A DNA stretch of 64,000 nt from the NCBI RefSeq assembly GCF_002021565.1, contig NZ_MSZX01000001.1, positions 124,027 through 188,026 on the forward strand, read 5' to 3'. This DNA comes from Paenibacillus selenitireducens (GTDB lineage: Bacteria; Bacillota; Bacilli; Paenibacillales; Paenibacillaceae). The notes beneath the pieces are model-generated. The model had not been told where the DNA came from. It did no database searches and saw only the letters and a list, made by a program, of their open reading frames with translations. Both the position numbers and the translations under genes were made by a program. This document shows, piece by piece, positions 54,195-62,937 of the stretch (position 1 is its first letter; each line of letters starts with the position of its first letter).

Positions 54195-56858
54195 ATGGAA
54201 AAATTGATCGTGATTGATGGAAATAGTATCGCGAACCGTGCGTTCTATGCGATGCCGCCATTAACCAATTCTAGCGGTTTACATACGAACGCTGTGTTTG
54301 GCTTTACAACGATGCTGCTTAAACTTATTGAAGAAGAGAAACCAACGCATTTGCTTGTAGCATTTGATGCAGGGAAGGTGACGTTCCGTCATGCTGAATA
54401 CGAGCAATACAAAGGCGGACGTGCGAAGACACCATCCGAATTATCCGAGCAATTTCCGTTACTGCGTGAATTATTGACAGCGTGCGGGATTTCCCACTTC
54501 GAATTGAACGGCTATGAGGCGGATGATATTATCGGTACCTTGACGCGCATAGCGGATGAACAGAAGAAACAGGTCATGGTCGTGTCGGGAGACAAAGATA
54601 TGCTGCAGCTTGCATCCGATCAAGTCACGATTGCGTTGACTCGCAAAGGGGTTACCGAGATCGAAGCTTATGATCCTGCGCAAATCCAGGAGAAGTATGG
54701 ACTCTCTCCAGAGCAGATTATTGATCTCAAAGGGTTGATGGGAGATACGTCCGATAATATCCCTGGGGTTCCTGGTGTCGGGGAAAAGACAGCTCTGAAG
54801 CTCTTGCATCAGTACGGTACGGTTGAAAATGTACTGGCGAGCGTCGGCGAGCTGAAAGGTAAAATGAAAGAAAATATGGAGACCCATGCAGATTCCGCAC
54901 GCATGAGTAAAGAATTGGCGACGATTTTCCGTGAAGTGCCATTGGAGCAAAGCTGGGATGACTTGAAATTCGAAGGCATTTCGACCGGACAAGCGTTACC
55001 TTTTTTCCGGAAGATGGAGTTCAAGTCCTTAATCGATCGCGTGGCTGCGATGGATCCTTCCGGTGGAGCGGGCAGTGAGGTCGATATGGAGCCAGCCGCG
55101 CCTTTGAATCTCGTCGTTGTAGAAGCCGGAAATGTATCTGAGTTGGACGCGAAGCTGTCGGAGGTAGAAGTGTTCCACGTCGAGGTCGTAGGAGAGAATC
55201 CACATCAATCTGACGTGATCGGCGTGGTGTTCCGTACATTTGACACGAGTTACTATGTACCGTTCGAGCTCTTGAAGTCCGAGGAAGCAGCAGCGCTTCG
55301 CAGCTGGATTGCGGATGGCGAAGTGCCCAAACGCGGTTATGATCTGCATAAGATTGATCTCGCTTTGCATTGGAAAGGCGTTGCTTTTGAAGGGGCCGCC
55401 TTCGATGTCTCCTTATCAGCGTATTTGTTGGATCCTACGGATTCGAACATGAGCCTAGACGGGCTAGCTGCTAAGTATGGCTTGTCGAGCGTGAAAAGCG
55501 ATGATGAGGTATACGGTAAAGGTGCCAAGTTCAAAGTGCCGGCATTGAGTATGCTAAGTGAACATGTGGGCCGCAAGGCGATGGCGATTCAAGAAATTAT
55601 GAAGAAGCAGCAGGCTGAGCTGGAAGACGTGGAAATGCATCAGTTGTATTATGAGCTGGAGCTTCCGTTGTCCAAAGTATTGGCCGATATGGAGAAGCAA
55701 GGGATCGCCGTGAATGTGGGTGATTTGCGAGATCTGGGTAAAGAGTTCGAAGCGATTATCAATACGTTGGTGACGAATATCTATCAACTTGCAGGGACGG
55801 AATTCAATATCAATTCTCCGAAGCAATTGGGTGAAATCCTGTTCGATAAATTAGGATTGCCTGTCATGAAGAAGACGAAGACGGGATATTCGACAGATGC
55901 CGAGGTATTGGAAAAGTTGGAGCCGTATCATGATATCGTGAAGCAAATCCTCCATTATCGTTCCATTGCGAAGCTGCAATCCACATATGTCGAAGGATTA
56001 TTGAAGGAAGTTCGCCAAGAGACAGGGAAGGTTCATACCTACTATCGTCAGACGATTGCAGCGACGGGCCGATTAAGCAGTCAGTTCCCGAACCTGCAGA
56101 ATATTCCGATCCGGTTGGAAGAAGGACGTAAAATCCGTAAAGTGTTCGTGCCATCAGAACCAGGATGGTCCATTCTTGCGGCAGACTACTCCCAAATCGA
56201 GTTGCGTGTATTAGCGCATATTTCACAGGATGAAAAGTTGATTGAAGCGTTCGTCCATAACATGGACATTCATACGAAGACAGCTATGGACGTGTTCGGT
56301 GTGCCGGCCGAAGCGGTGGATGCGAATATGCGCCGCCAAGCGAAGGCGGTCAACTTCGGAATTGTCTATGGGATCAGTGATTACGGATTATCCCAGAACT
56401 TGAACATTACACGGAAAGATGCGGCGAAGTTCATCGAGCAATATTTTGCCGTATTCCAGGGCGTGCGCAAGTATATGGATGACATTGTCAAGGAAGCGCG
56501 CAAGAACGGTTATGTAACGACATTGCTGGAGCGTCGCCGTTATTTACCGGAAATTAATGCTTCGAATTTCAATCTCCGTTCGTTCGCAGAGCGGACCGCG
56601 ATGAATACGCCGATTCAAGGGACGGCTGCAGATATTATTAAGCTCGCGATGGTAAAGATGGAGGAACGTCTGCAAACCGAGCAATTGAAGAGCCGTATGC
56701 TTCTCCAGGTACACGATGAATTGGTCTTTGAAGTACCGGAAGATGAGTTAGAGATCATGAAGGAGCTCGTTCCTGAAGTCATGGCTGCCGCTTTGAAGCT
56801 GGATGTACCGCTGCAAGCTGATGTGAGCTATGGCGCGAATTGGTACGAAGCAAAATAA
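54195..56858 (+). CDS. polA: DNA polymerase I
   Basis: Repair and Okazaki-fragment polymerase, 887 residues. The 5'-nuclease domain (1 to about 290) has VIDGNSIANRAFYA, GYEADDIIGT and GDTSDNIPGVPGVGEKTA. The middle exonuclease-like domain appears inactive: the catalytic DxE position reads FHVE. The polymerase domain (about 480-887) has ADYSQIELRVLAH, RRQAKAVNFGIVYG and QVHDELVFEVP. An inactive 3'-5' exonuclease is normal for Bacillus-type PolI. mutM follows, as in Bacillus. Confidence 0.98.
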   Translation: MEKLIVIDGNSIANRAFYAMPPLTNSSGLHTNAVFGFTTMLLKLIEEEKPTHLLVAFDAGKVTFRHAEYEQYKGGRAKTPSELSEQFPLLRELLTACGISHFELNGYEADDIIGTLTRIADEQKKQVMVVSGDKDMLQLASDQVTIALTRKGVTEIEAYDPAQIQEKYGLSPEQIIDLKGLMGDTSDNIPGVPGVGEKTALKLLHQYGTVENVLASVGELKGKMKENMETHADSARMSKELATIFREVPLEQSWDDLKFEGISTGQALPFFRKMEFKSLIDRVAAMDPSGGAGSEVDMEPAAPLNLVVVEAGNVSELDAKLSEVEVFHVEVVGENPHQSDVIGVVFRTFDTSYYVPFELLKSEEAAALRSWIADGEVPKRGYDLHKIDLALHWKGVAFEGAAFDVSLSAYLLDPTDSNMSLDGLAAKYGLSSVKSDDEVYGKGAKFKVPALSMLSEHVGRKAMAIQEIMKKQQAELEDVEMHQLYYELELPLSKVLADMEKQGIAVNVGDLRDLGKEFEAIINTLVTNIYQLAGTEFNINSPKQLGEILFDKLGLPVMKKTKTGYSTDAEVLEKLEPYHDIVKQILHYRSIAKLQSTYVEGLLKEVRQETGKVHTYYRQTIAATGRLSSQFPNLQNIPIRLEEGRKIRKVFVPSEPGWSILAADYSQIELRVLAHISQDEKLIEAFVHNMDIHTKTAMDVFGVPAEAVDANMRRQAKAVNFGIVYGISDYGLSQNLNITRKDAAKFIEQYFAVFQGVRKYMDDIVKEARKNGYVTTLLERRRYLPEINASNFNLRSFAERTAMNTPIQGTAADIIKLAMVKMEERLQTEQLKSRMLLQVHDELVFEVPEDELEIMKELVPEVMAAALKLDVPLQADVSYGANWYEAK

Positions 56859-56915
56859 ACCATAACAACATGTAACCTCTCCTTTTCTGTATAATTGAAG
56901 ATGAGGTGAATGCAT

Positions 56916-57755
56916 ATGCCGGAATTACCGGAAGTCGAAACAGTCAAAAGAACATTAAATCAATTGATCGTCGGCAAGACGATTGAACGGGTAACCGTCT
57001 CTTTGCCGCGCATTATACAACGCCCTGATGATGCATTGCAGTTCGAGCATGTCTTAGCAGGGCATACCTTTCAACGTGTAGAACGTCGAGGGAAATTTCT
57101 ACGCATGATCTTGGACGGGCTTGTGCTTGTCTCGCATTTGCGGATGGAAGGACGTTATGGGGTATTCCGTCAGGATGAGCCTGTTGAGAAGCACACCCAT
57201 GTCATTTTCCATTTTACAGATCAGACAGAGCTTCGTTACAAGGATGTCCGCCAATTTGGCACGATGCATTTGTTCCAACCGGGTGAGGATCTGCAGCTGC
57301 CGCCATTAAATAAGTTGGGGATAGAACCTTTGGATGAGCAGTTTACGTTAGATCGTTTTAAGTCTGTGATTGCGAAGCGCTCCACGGCCATCAAACCGAC
57401 TTTGCTAAATCAAGCATATGTGGTCGGCATCGGGAATATTTATGTGGATGAGTCCTTATTCCGTGCGGGTGTTCATCCGGAGACGAAGGCGAACACGTTA
57501 AGTGATCAGCAATTGGAAGACATCTACCACGCGGTCATTGCGACGCTAAGCGAAGCGGTTGATGCTGGAGGTTCCTCGATTAAATCTTATGTGAATGGAC
57601 AAGGTGAGATGGGGATGTTCCAACAGCAGCTTCAAATTTATGGACGTAAGGACGAACCTTGCGTACAATGTGGAGCTATGATCATGAAAAGCGTGGTTGG
57701 AGGCCGTGGGACACACTATTGTCCGCGCTGCCAGCAAGAACCTCTTATGAAATAG
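56916..57755 (+). CDS. mutM: Formamidopyrimidine-DNA glycosylase
   Basis: Removes 8-oxoguanine and cuts the abasic site; 279 residues. The start must be ATG 56916, because the catalytic N-terminus is Pro2 in MPELPEVETV; the open frame begins two codons earlier at 56910. GAGGTG lies seven bases upstream. The conserved Lys is in VERRGKFL, and a C-terminal zinc finger has CVQCGAM and HYCPRCQ. It sits between polA and ytaF, the Bacillus order. Confidence 0.97.
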   Translation: MPELPEVETVKRTLNQLIVGKTIERVTVSLPRIIQRPDDALQFEHVLAGHTFQRVERRGKFLRMILDGLVLVSHLRMEGRYGVFRQDEPVEKHTHVIFHFTDQTELRYKDVRQFGTMHLFQPGEDLQLPPLNKLGIEPLDEQFTLDRFKSVIAKRSTAIKPTLLNQAYVVGIGNIYVDESLFRAGVHPETKANTLSDQQLEDIYHAVIATLSEAVDAGGSSIKSYVNGQGEMGMFQQQLQIYGRKDEPCVQCGAMIMKSVVGGRGTHYCPRCQQEPLMK

Positions 57756-57853
57756 GCACTTATCTCTTCTCCCGCCCATATGATGTGGAAGACAATGCGG
57801 CAATGAGCTACAAAGATCGTTGTTGACGGAAGCCACGAGCGGGAGGGAACAAG

Positions 57854-58552
57854 ATGCTGTTGCATACCTTTTCATTGGTCTTGTTAGCATTTGCGCTGAG
57901 TTTGGATGGATTTGGCGTGGGGGTAACGTATGGATTGCGGAAGATCCGAATCCCTTTGTTATCGATCTTTATTATTTCCGCATGCTCAGGAATTATTATT
58001 TATCTTTCCATGCAAATCGGCGTATGGATCGCTCAGTATGTGTCGCCGGATTATAGTAAGTGGATTGGGGCCATCATTCTGATTGGCATCGGGAGCTGGG
58101 CACTGATTCAACTGTTCATGTCCAAGTCATCCCGTGAGGATAACGATCATTCAAGAACAGATCATATCCCTGCAGCAACCATAGAAGCAGATGCCCAAGC
58201 AGGTGTGAAGAAAACCGTTTTTTTATTCGAGATTAAGGCATTTGGTCTTGTCATTCAAATACTTAAAACCCCATCGGTCGCTGACGTGGATCGTTCGGGT
58301 TCGATTTCCGCCTCGGAAGCCGCATTATTAGGTGTTGCGCTTTCGCTGGATGCGTTTGGAGCAGGTCTTGGCGCAGCGTTATTAGGATTTTCGCCGCTGT
58401 GGACGTGTATATCGATAGCCATTGCTAGTGGAACCTTTCTCTATCTAGGAACACGTGTAGGATTTATGTTCGCAGGAATGCGTTGGATACGCAAGTTGTC
58501 CATTATTCCAGGCATCATGTTGATCATTATGGGCATATTAAGATTTTTCTAA
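57854..58552 (+). CDS. ytaF: Sporulation-associated membrane protein YtaF
   Basis: Membrane protein of 232 residues related to the MntP manganese-exporter fold, with six helices in two repeats. LLAFALSLDGFGVGVTYGLR and ALSLDAFGAGLGAALLGFSP are the paired SLDxFGxG motifs. A polar loop (about 95-130) separates the halves. Conserved neighbour of mutM and coaE. The precise role in sporulation is unknown. Confidence 0.9.
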   Translation: MLLHTFSLVLLAFALSLDGFGVGVTYGLRKIRIPLLSIFIISACSGIIIYLSMQIGVWIAQYVSPDYSKWIGAIILIGIGSWALIQLFMSKSSREDNDHSRTDHIPAATIEADAQAGVKKTVFLFEIKAFGLVIQILKTPSVADVDRSGSISASEAALLGVALSLDAFGAGLGAALLGFSPLWTCISIAIASGTFLYLGTRVGFMFAGMRWIRKLSIIPGIMLIIMGILRFF

Positions 58553-58572
58553 AAGCGGTATGAGGTGACGTT

Positions 58573-59175
58573 ATGAATATTGGGTTAACCGGAGGGATTG
58601 CGACGGGCAAGAGCACAGTCTCGTCGCTCCTGGTTGCGCGGGGTGCCTTACTTATAGATGCAGATCAGATCGCCAGGGAGATTATGCTCCCTGGTCATCC
58701 TATTTTGAGCCAAGTTGCTGAGCACTTTGGACAAGCCATTCTACAAGAGGATGGTTCATTGAACCGGAAAGCGTTAGGAAATATCATCTTCACGAATCCT
58801 GAGGAACGAAAAGTACTCGAGAGCATTACCCATCCTGCCATTCGAAGAATCATTCGAGAACGAATGGTGGATTATGAGGCACAATATCCGAATAAACTCG
58901 TCGTCGCAGATATTCCGTTGTTGTATGAATCGGGATCTGCTTATGAAGATTTTTTCGATGAGATTATGGTGGTCTATATACCTCGTGAACTGCAATTGGA
59001 GCGGTTAATGAAGCGGGACGGGATTAACGAAGAGCAAGCGGAGAATCGACTGAGAGCACAGCAAGATATTGAGTGGAAAAAAGAACGAGCCGACATTGTT
59101 ATCGATAACCGATTCGGACCCGAGGAGACCGAACAGCAAATCGAACAATTCTGGCGCAGAAAGGGGCTCGGATGA
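58573..59175 (+). CDS. coaE: Dephospho-CoA kinase
   Basis: Last step of coenzyme A synthesis; 200 residues. P-loop GLTGGIATGKSTVS at the N-terminus, DADQIAREI, and VADIPLLYESG, all family motifs. GAGGTGA precedes ATG. Its stop overlaps the lytic transglycosylase start by four bases. Confidence 0.97.
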   Translation: MNIGLTGGIATGKSTVSSLLVARGALLIDADQIAREIMLPGHPILSQVAEHFGQAILQEDGSLNRKALGNIIFTNPEERKVLESITHPAIRRIIRERMVDYEAQYPNKLVVADIPLLYESGSAYEDFFDEIMVVYIPRELQLERLMKRDGINEEQAENRLRAQQDIEWKKERADIVIDNRFGPEETEQQIEQFWRRKGLG

Positions 59176-59735
59176 ACTTACTGCGTAAGAAGAGAGTGCT
59201 GCTTGTCATATTTATTGCATTTGTAACCGTGTTATTCTTTAGATCCGCATGGATGGGCACCTGGCTTTATCCTATCCCTTATAAAGATGTTATTGAGAAG
59301 CATGCGAAGAACTATGAAGTCGATCCCTTGTTAGTAGCAGCCATTATACGCGTTGAGAGCAATTATAAGCCAAGCCAGGAGTCGAGAAAAGGGGCGCTGG
59401 GGATGATGCAGGTGATGCCGAATACGGCAAGCTGGATTATCGAGCAGGCGAAGTTCGATGCGGTGACGTTGGAGGATTTGAAGCATGAACCCGAACCCAA
59501 TATCCAAATCGGGACGTGGTACATTGCTTCGTTATTGACGAGATTCGATCAGAATAAGTATGCTGCCTTAGCCGCGTATAATGCAGGACCAACGGTTGTC
59601 GCGAAGTGGCTGCAGAATGAAACTTGGGATGGAAGCATAGAACAAGTGAAAAAGATTCCGTACGGTGAGACGAAAAACTATGTACAGCGTGTCGTTTATT
59701 ATTATAATAAGTATAATGACATATATGGTCATTGA
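59172..59735 (+). CDS. Lytic transglycosylase, SLT family
   Basis: Cuts peptidoglycan between MurNAc and GlcNAc outside the membrane; 187 residues. One N-terminal helix (about 8-25) anchors or exports it. The catalytic Glu is in IIRVESNYKP, followed by GALGMMQVMPNTA and AALAAYNAGPTVVAKWL, the Slt motifs. Coupled to coaE by ATGA overlap; it resembles the YjbJ/YtcG-like small transglycosylases of Bacilli. Confidence 0.93.
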   Translation: MNLLRKKRVLLVIFIAFVTVLFFRSAWMGTWLYPIPYKDVIEKHAKNYEVDPLLVAAIIRVESNYKPSQESRKGALGMMQVMPNTASWIIEQAKFDAVTLEDLKHEPEPNIQIGTWYIASLLTRFDQNKYAALAAYNAGPTVVAKWLQNETWDGSIEQVKKIPYGETKNYVQRVVYYYNKYNDIYGH

Positions 59736-59754
59736 TTTTGGGGCATAACAGAGA

Positions 59755-59794
59755 GAAGCGATGGACAAGCTGAGTACAGCTCATCCAACGCTTC
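59755..59794. terminator. Hairpin between transglycosylase and SASP genes
   Basis: GAAGCG pairs with CGCTTC, with inner TGGA(C)AAGCT/AGCTCATCCA-type pairing. It lies between two converging genes and may end both, though the T runs are poor. Confidence 0.5.
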
Positions 59795-59809
59795 CCTTGT
59801 ACTTCTTTA

Positions 59810-60025
59810 TTAGTATCTACCAGCAAGTTGTTGCTCAGCGATAGTTACTAGGCGTCTGGTGATATTACCACCAATCGAACCTGTGTCACGTGTAACCATG
59901 TTACCGTAGTAACCGTCTTGAGGGATAGCAATCCCTAACTCTTGAGCTACTTCATATTTAAGTTGATCAAGAGCAGCAGTTGCTTGAGGGACTACAAGAT
60001 TGTTGCTAGAACGATTTTGGCTCAT
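59810..60025 (-). CDS. Small acid-soluble spore protein, alpha/beta type
   Basis: DNA-coating spore protein, 71 residues, typical length. The core is LDQLKYEVAQELGI (the region cut by germination protease) and GGNITRRLVTIAEQQL, both family hallmarks. AAGGAGGTG precedes ATG 60025. It should be transcribed by a forespore sigma factor. Its presence shows the organism forms endospores. Confidence 0.95.
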   Translation of the reverse strand: MSQNRSSNNLVVPQATAALDQLKYEVAQELGIAIPQDGYYGNMVTRDTGSIGGNITRRLVTIAEQQLAGRY

Positions 60026-60146
60026 CTGCTTGTTTCACCTCCTTGCGGTTGGTAAATGTATTATGTGCTGAATTCGGATAGTTATTACACATATGTATTG
60101 GTATTTTTTATGGAAAGTTTAGTTAGTGAGATGGAGGAACTTATTT

Positions 60147-60617
60147 ATGAAATGTCCGCATTGCGATTACTCGGGCACCAAGGTACTCGATTCGCGCCCT
60201 GCGAACGAGAATAGATCGATACGTCGACGTCGGGAATGTGAACGATGCAGCCGTCGATTCACAACATTCGAGATGATCGAAGAGACACCGTTGATCGTTA
60301 TCAAAAAAGAAGGCAATCGCGAGGAGTTCAGCCGCGATAAAATTCTGCGCGGTCTTATCCGTGCGTGCGAGAAAAGACCCGTGCCGATGGAGCGTCTTGA
60401 GATGATCGTCTCTGAGGTCGAGAAAGCACTGCGTAATACAGCGAACCCTGAGGTGGAGAGCCGTGCGATTGGCGAGCTTGTCATGGAGCAGCTCTATCCG
60501 GTAGATGAAGTTGCTTATGTACGTTTTGCATCCGTATATCGTCAGTTCAAGGACATTAATATGTTCATGAAAGAGCTGAACAACTTGTTGTCGAAGCATA
60601 CGGTGGATGAACATTGA
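60147..60617 (+). CDS. nrdR: Transcriptional repressor NrdR
   Basis: Zinc-finger, ATP-cone repressor of ribonucleotide reductase genes; 156 residues. ATG 60147 is eight bases after GGAGGA. Zinc ligands Cys3, Cys6, Cys31 and Cys34, then the ATP-cone starting [20 protein letters not shown]. Conserved end of the polA-mutM-ytaF-coaE-nrdR block. Confidence 0.97.
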   Translation: MKCPHCDYSGTKVLDSRPANENRSIRRRRECERCSRRFTTFEMIEETPLIVIKKEGNREEFSRDKILRGLIRACEKRPVPMERLEMIVSEVEKALRNTANPEVESRAIGELVMEQLYPVDEVAYVRFASVYRQFKDINMFMKELNNLLSKHTVDEH

Positions 60618-60677
60618 AGGGACCGCATGATCCCAAGGTAATATAGCGTAGTATACACAGATTGTGTGGACATCCTA

Positions 60678-60707
60678 TTGACAGTTTTTTCTGCCTTGTG
60701 ATATGAT
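60678..60707 (+). promoter_or_regulatory. tRNA-Ala promoter
   Basis: TTGACA (60678-60683), an 18-base spacer and TATGAT (60702-60707), 12 bases before the tRNA. Nearly consensus, as expected for a stable RNA. Confidence 0.8.
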
Positions 60708-60719
60708 TTCTATGCAATC

Positions 60720-60795
60720 GGGGCCATAGCTCAGCTGGGAGAGCGCTTCGCTGGCAGCGAAGAGGTCAGGGGTTCGAACCCCCTTGGCTCCACCA
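60720..60795 (+). tRNA. tRNA-Ala (anticodon GGC)
   Basis: Complete cloverleaf with encoded CCA. The acceptor GGGGCCA pairs with TGGCTCC and has the G3-U70 pair that identifies alanine tRNA. The anticodon stem CTTCG/CGAAG encloses CTGGCAG, anticodon GGC. The T arm is AGGGGTTCGAACCCCCT. A terminator follows, then partial copies of its 3' end. Confidence 0.97.
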
Positions 60796-60808
60796 TATAA
60801 TAATAATC

Positions 60809-60835
60809 AACGTAGCCATTCGGCTGCGTTTTTTT
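60809..60835 (+). terminator. Terminator after tRNA-Ala
   Basis: AACGTAGCC pairs with GGCTGCGTT (one wobble) around ATTC, then seven T residues. Confidence 0.85.
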
Positions 60836-60907
60836 ATTGTGAGATGGAACCCCAAGGGGGTGAGAACCAGGGGTTCAGTCCGCGCGCAGGAAGCGAAGCG
60901 TACGAGC

Positions 60908-61035
60908 ACGGCGTCTCATTCTACCGCTAAGGTTAGCCTCGTCGAATTCACTACGTCAGCAAGTTAAATCAGGAATGGGACATCCCATTGAAAGGGATAG
61001 CGAGTTGTACGAGAGGTACCCCCTTGGCTCCACCA
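60908..61035 (+). repeat. 128-bp direct repeat ending in a tRNA-Ala 3' end, copy A
   Basis: It begins ACGGCGTCTCATTCTACC and ends CCCCCTTGGCTCCACCA, the last 17 bases of the tRNA-Ala gene. Copy B at 61231-61358 differs at a single base. It is followed by a terminator hairpin AACGCAACC/GGTTGCGTT (61048-61072) and an inverted partial tRNA end (61080-61109). Confidence 0.93.
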
Positions 61036-61109
61036 AATAAGTCATTTAACGCAACCTAATAAGGGTTGCGTTTTTTATTTGGTGGAACACCAAGGGGGTG
61101 AGAACCAGG
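61019..61109. repeat. Palindrome built from tRNA-Ala 3' ends around a terminator
   Basis: CCCCCTTGGCTCCACCAAATAA on the left and TTATTTGGTGG followed by AACACCAAGGGGG on the right are inverted copies enclosing the hairpin AACGCAACC/GGTTGCGTT with six T residues. The long arms reproduce the tRNA-Ala acceptor end on both strands. Confidence 0.8.
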
Positions 61110-61230
61110 TTCGCCCGCGCGGACGAAATGGATGAAAAAGCATCGAAGAAAAGACATCGAAGATCTCGGGGTCCCCGCAAAGTATTCGGAATAAGCTTCA
61201 GAGCAATTCGTCACTTTGTGGGGTAAGAAA

Positions 61231-61358
61231 ACGGCGTCTCATTCTACCGCTAAGGTTAGCCTCGTCGAATTCACTACGTCAGCAAGTTAAATCAGGAATG
61301 GGACATCCCATTGAAAGGGATAGCGAGTTGTACGAGCGGTACCCCCTTGGCTCCACCA
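61231..61358 (+). repeat. 128-bp direct repeat ending in a tRNA-Ala 3' end, copy B
   Basis: Identical to copy A except C for A eleven bases or so before the tRNA segment (CGAGCGGTAC against CGAGAGGTAC). Copies lie 323 bp apart. CCACCATAAACCAC with GTGGTTTATGGTGG (61353-61388) forms a perfect 14-bp hairpin at its end, with no T run. Confidence 0.93.
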
Positions 61359-61446
61359 TAAACCACGTCACTGAAGTGGTTTATGGTGGAAAGCCTCAAT
61401 ACGTAGGGGTTCTATTGTTCATGGCACATTATTGTGTGGATGCGTG

Positions 61447-61624
61447 AGGACTGACGTTCCGCTATTTCTCCAGTATTACCGTTTTGACTGTGTACGCGGA
61501 CAGGAGATACGCTATTATCTTATCAAACGTATGAATATAAGGTTTAATGAGCAAATAACGGAACCTCAGTCCGCGAACATCACAATTGTTAGCTGATTCT
61601 TACAAATAACGGATTCTCAGTCCG
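61447..61624. repeat. Nested-palindrome repeat, divergent copy 3 (178 bp)
   Basis: Forward arms at 61447 (GGACTGACGTTCCGCTATTT) and 61497 (CGGACAGGAGATACGCTATT); inverted arms end at 61573 (AAATAACGGAACCTCAGTCCG) and 61624 (AAATAACGGATTCTCAGTCCG). Offsets 0/50/126/177 equal those of the 17821 copy exactly although the arm sequences differ. Confidence 0.75.
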
Positions 61625-61658
61625 CCAGGTTTTCCGTGGCTTCTGCCCCGTGCCTAGG

Positions 61659-62306
61659 TTACAATCGAAGTTTATAAGTTCGAGCTCGCTGTTGACCGCT
61701 TTCGACTTCCATTATTTGCGGATTAACCAGTTCATGTAATATGCGTCTTGCCTGCCGATCGCTGACCCTAAGATGATTAGCGAGTTCTAAAGGTGTTATT
61801 GGACGTAACAGTCGGCGCGCAAACCTAACAGTTTCGGCTTCTAACCAAGATAAGGAGGAAGGTACGTCGGAGGCGACGAACTTCCCGATAAAAGAGAGGA
61901 CCAACTGTTGACACTTTTTTGGCTCATCAACAATAGAAGGGTAGGCAATCGGAAGGAATGTCCACCCATCTAGTGATAACAAGCAGTGGCGTAAGCATAA
62001 ATCTTTAAATCGTCTTACATCAAGATCTCTGGCATGAGGTCCATATCCCTGAATCTCAATTCCCCCTTTTGCACCAGCAGGCATGTAAGCTAAATCAAGA
62101 TAACGATAGCCATTACTGAAGTCGTGAACCTCCCACTCAGGATGCAGATGATTCATATTTCCGACTACAGGAAACCATATCGATCGAAGAAATTCTACAG
62201 TTCCATGACCAAGTCCTTTTGTAAGTAGCTCTCGTCTTCTAGGGTTTTTCTCCATATCTAAGTTCTCCTGTAACCAATTCTCGTAGTGCTGATCAAATCG
62301 TGCCAT
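61659..62306 (-). CDS. Nuclease-like protein with C-terminal winged helix
   Basis: A 215-residue protein of uncertain function. ATG 62306 (MARFDQHYENW) follows GGGAG; the open frame continues to 62390 without support. The centre reads WEVHDFSNGYRYLDLAYMP and GIEIQGYGPHARDLD, a layout seen in DUF559/PD-(D/E)xK-like proteins, where D and E-x-D/K bind metal; here the second motif is E-I-Q, so activity is doubtful. The C-terminal 50 residues form a winged helix (TPLELANHLRVSDRQARRILHEL). It may be a regulator derived from a nuclease. Confidence 0.7.
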   Translation of the reverse strand: MARFDQHYENWLQENLDMEKNPRRRELLTKGLGHGTVEFLRSIWFPVVGNMNHLHPEWEVHDFSNGYRYLDLAYMPAGAKGGIEIQGYGPHARDLDVRRFKDLCLRHCLLSLDGWTFLPIAYPSIVDEPKKCQQLVLSFIGKFVASDVPSSLSWLEAETVRFARRLLRPITPLELANHLRVSDRQARRILHELVNPQIMEVESGQQRARTYKLRL

Positions 62307-62583
62307 TGTGCTTATTCTCCCTTCCGTCAAAAATAAAATCTTGGGAATGGTCTTAATCTCAATAAGAAAACAAAAGCCACCTCTATACAATTCTTCCTGA
62401 TTACGGTATCAGGATAGTCATTGTATGGAAGCGGCGTGTTCTTCACGACCTTTACCTTTGCTATTATATCGCATGTTCTTCAGATCAACTATGAGTTGTT
62501 GCATACAAGTAGATGAGGTGTATTTTATCACTTGTAATAGGAACAGGGGTTACTTGTTGAATGCAAATATGCACGATTCGGGC

Positions 62584-62647
62584 TAAATGGGACAACCCAT
62601 TGAAAGATGAAGCGAGTTCGACGAGCGGAATCCCCTTGGCTCCACCA
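62584..62647 (+). repeat. Degenerate third copy of the tRNA-Ala-ended repeat
   Basis: AAATGGGACAACCCATTGAAAG, then AGCGAGTTCGACGAGCGG and CCCCTTGGCTCCACCA, match the right half of copies A and B with several changes. It lies 1.3 kb from copy B, beyond the nuclease-like gene. Confidence 0.8.
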
Positions 62648-62706
62648 AATAAAACAACGCAGCCTAACAAAGGTTGCGTTGTTTTATTTGGTGGAACCCC
62701 AAGGGG
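62632..62706. repeat. 75-bp near-perfect palindrome containing the tRNA-Ala end
   Basis: The arms CCCCTTGGCTCCACCAAATA... and their inverse (...TATTTGGTGGAACCCCAAGGGG) pair over about 33 bp, with AACAACGCAGCC/GGTTGCGTTGTT at the tip and a 7-base loop. Only a 2-base bulge and one or two mismatches interrupt it. Confidence 0.9.
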
Positions 62707-62937
62707 CTGTTCACATCGTCCGCACGTTGGCACAGGATGGTTAGGGTCTTTTCCGCTCAAGGCTGCAATTTAATTCGATAACAACGACGATCTTCTTGCA
62801 TACGAATTCGTTTCGAAAACTTTTTTGCGCACCAATTTATTAATGATCGCTCTGCAGGTCGCCTTAAATAGCCAGGAGAATTCGCAACACGATTCAGAGA
62901 TTGCTTCAATACGCATCGAGAAAAAATAAAAAATGTC

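Noticed and set aside
62485-62773. Opposed 70-91 codon frames
   Set aside because: Both arise from the tRNA-ended palindrome, so each strand reads almost the same protein. No start signals.
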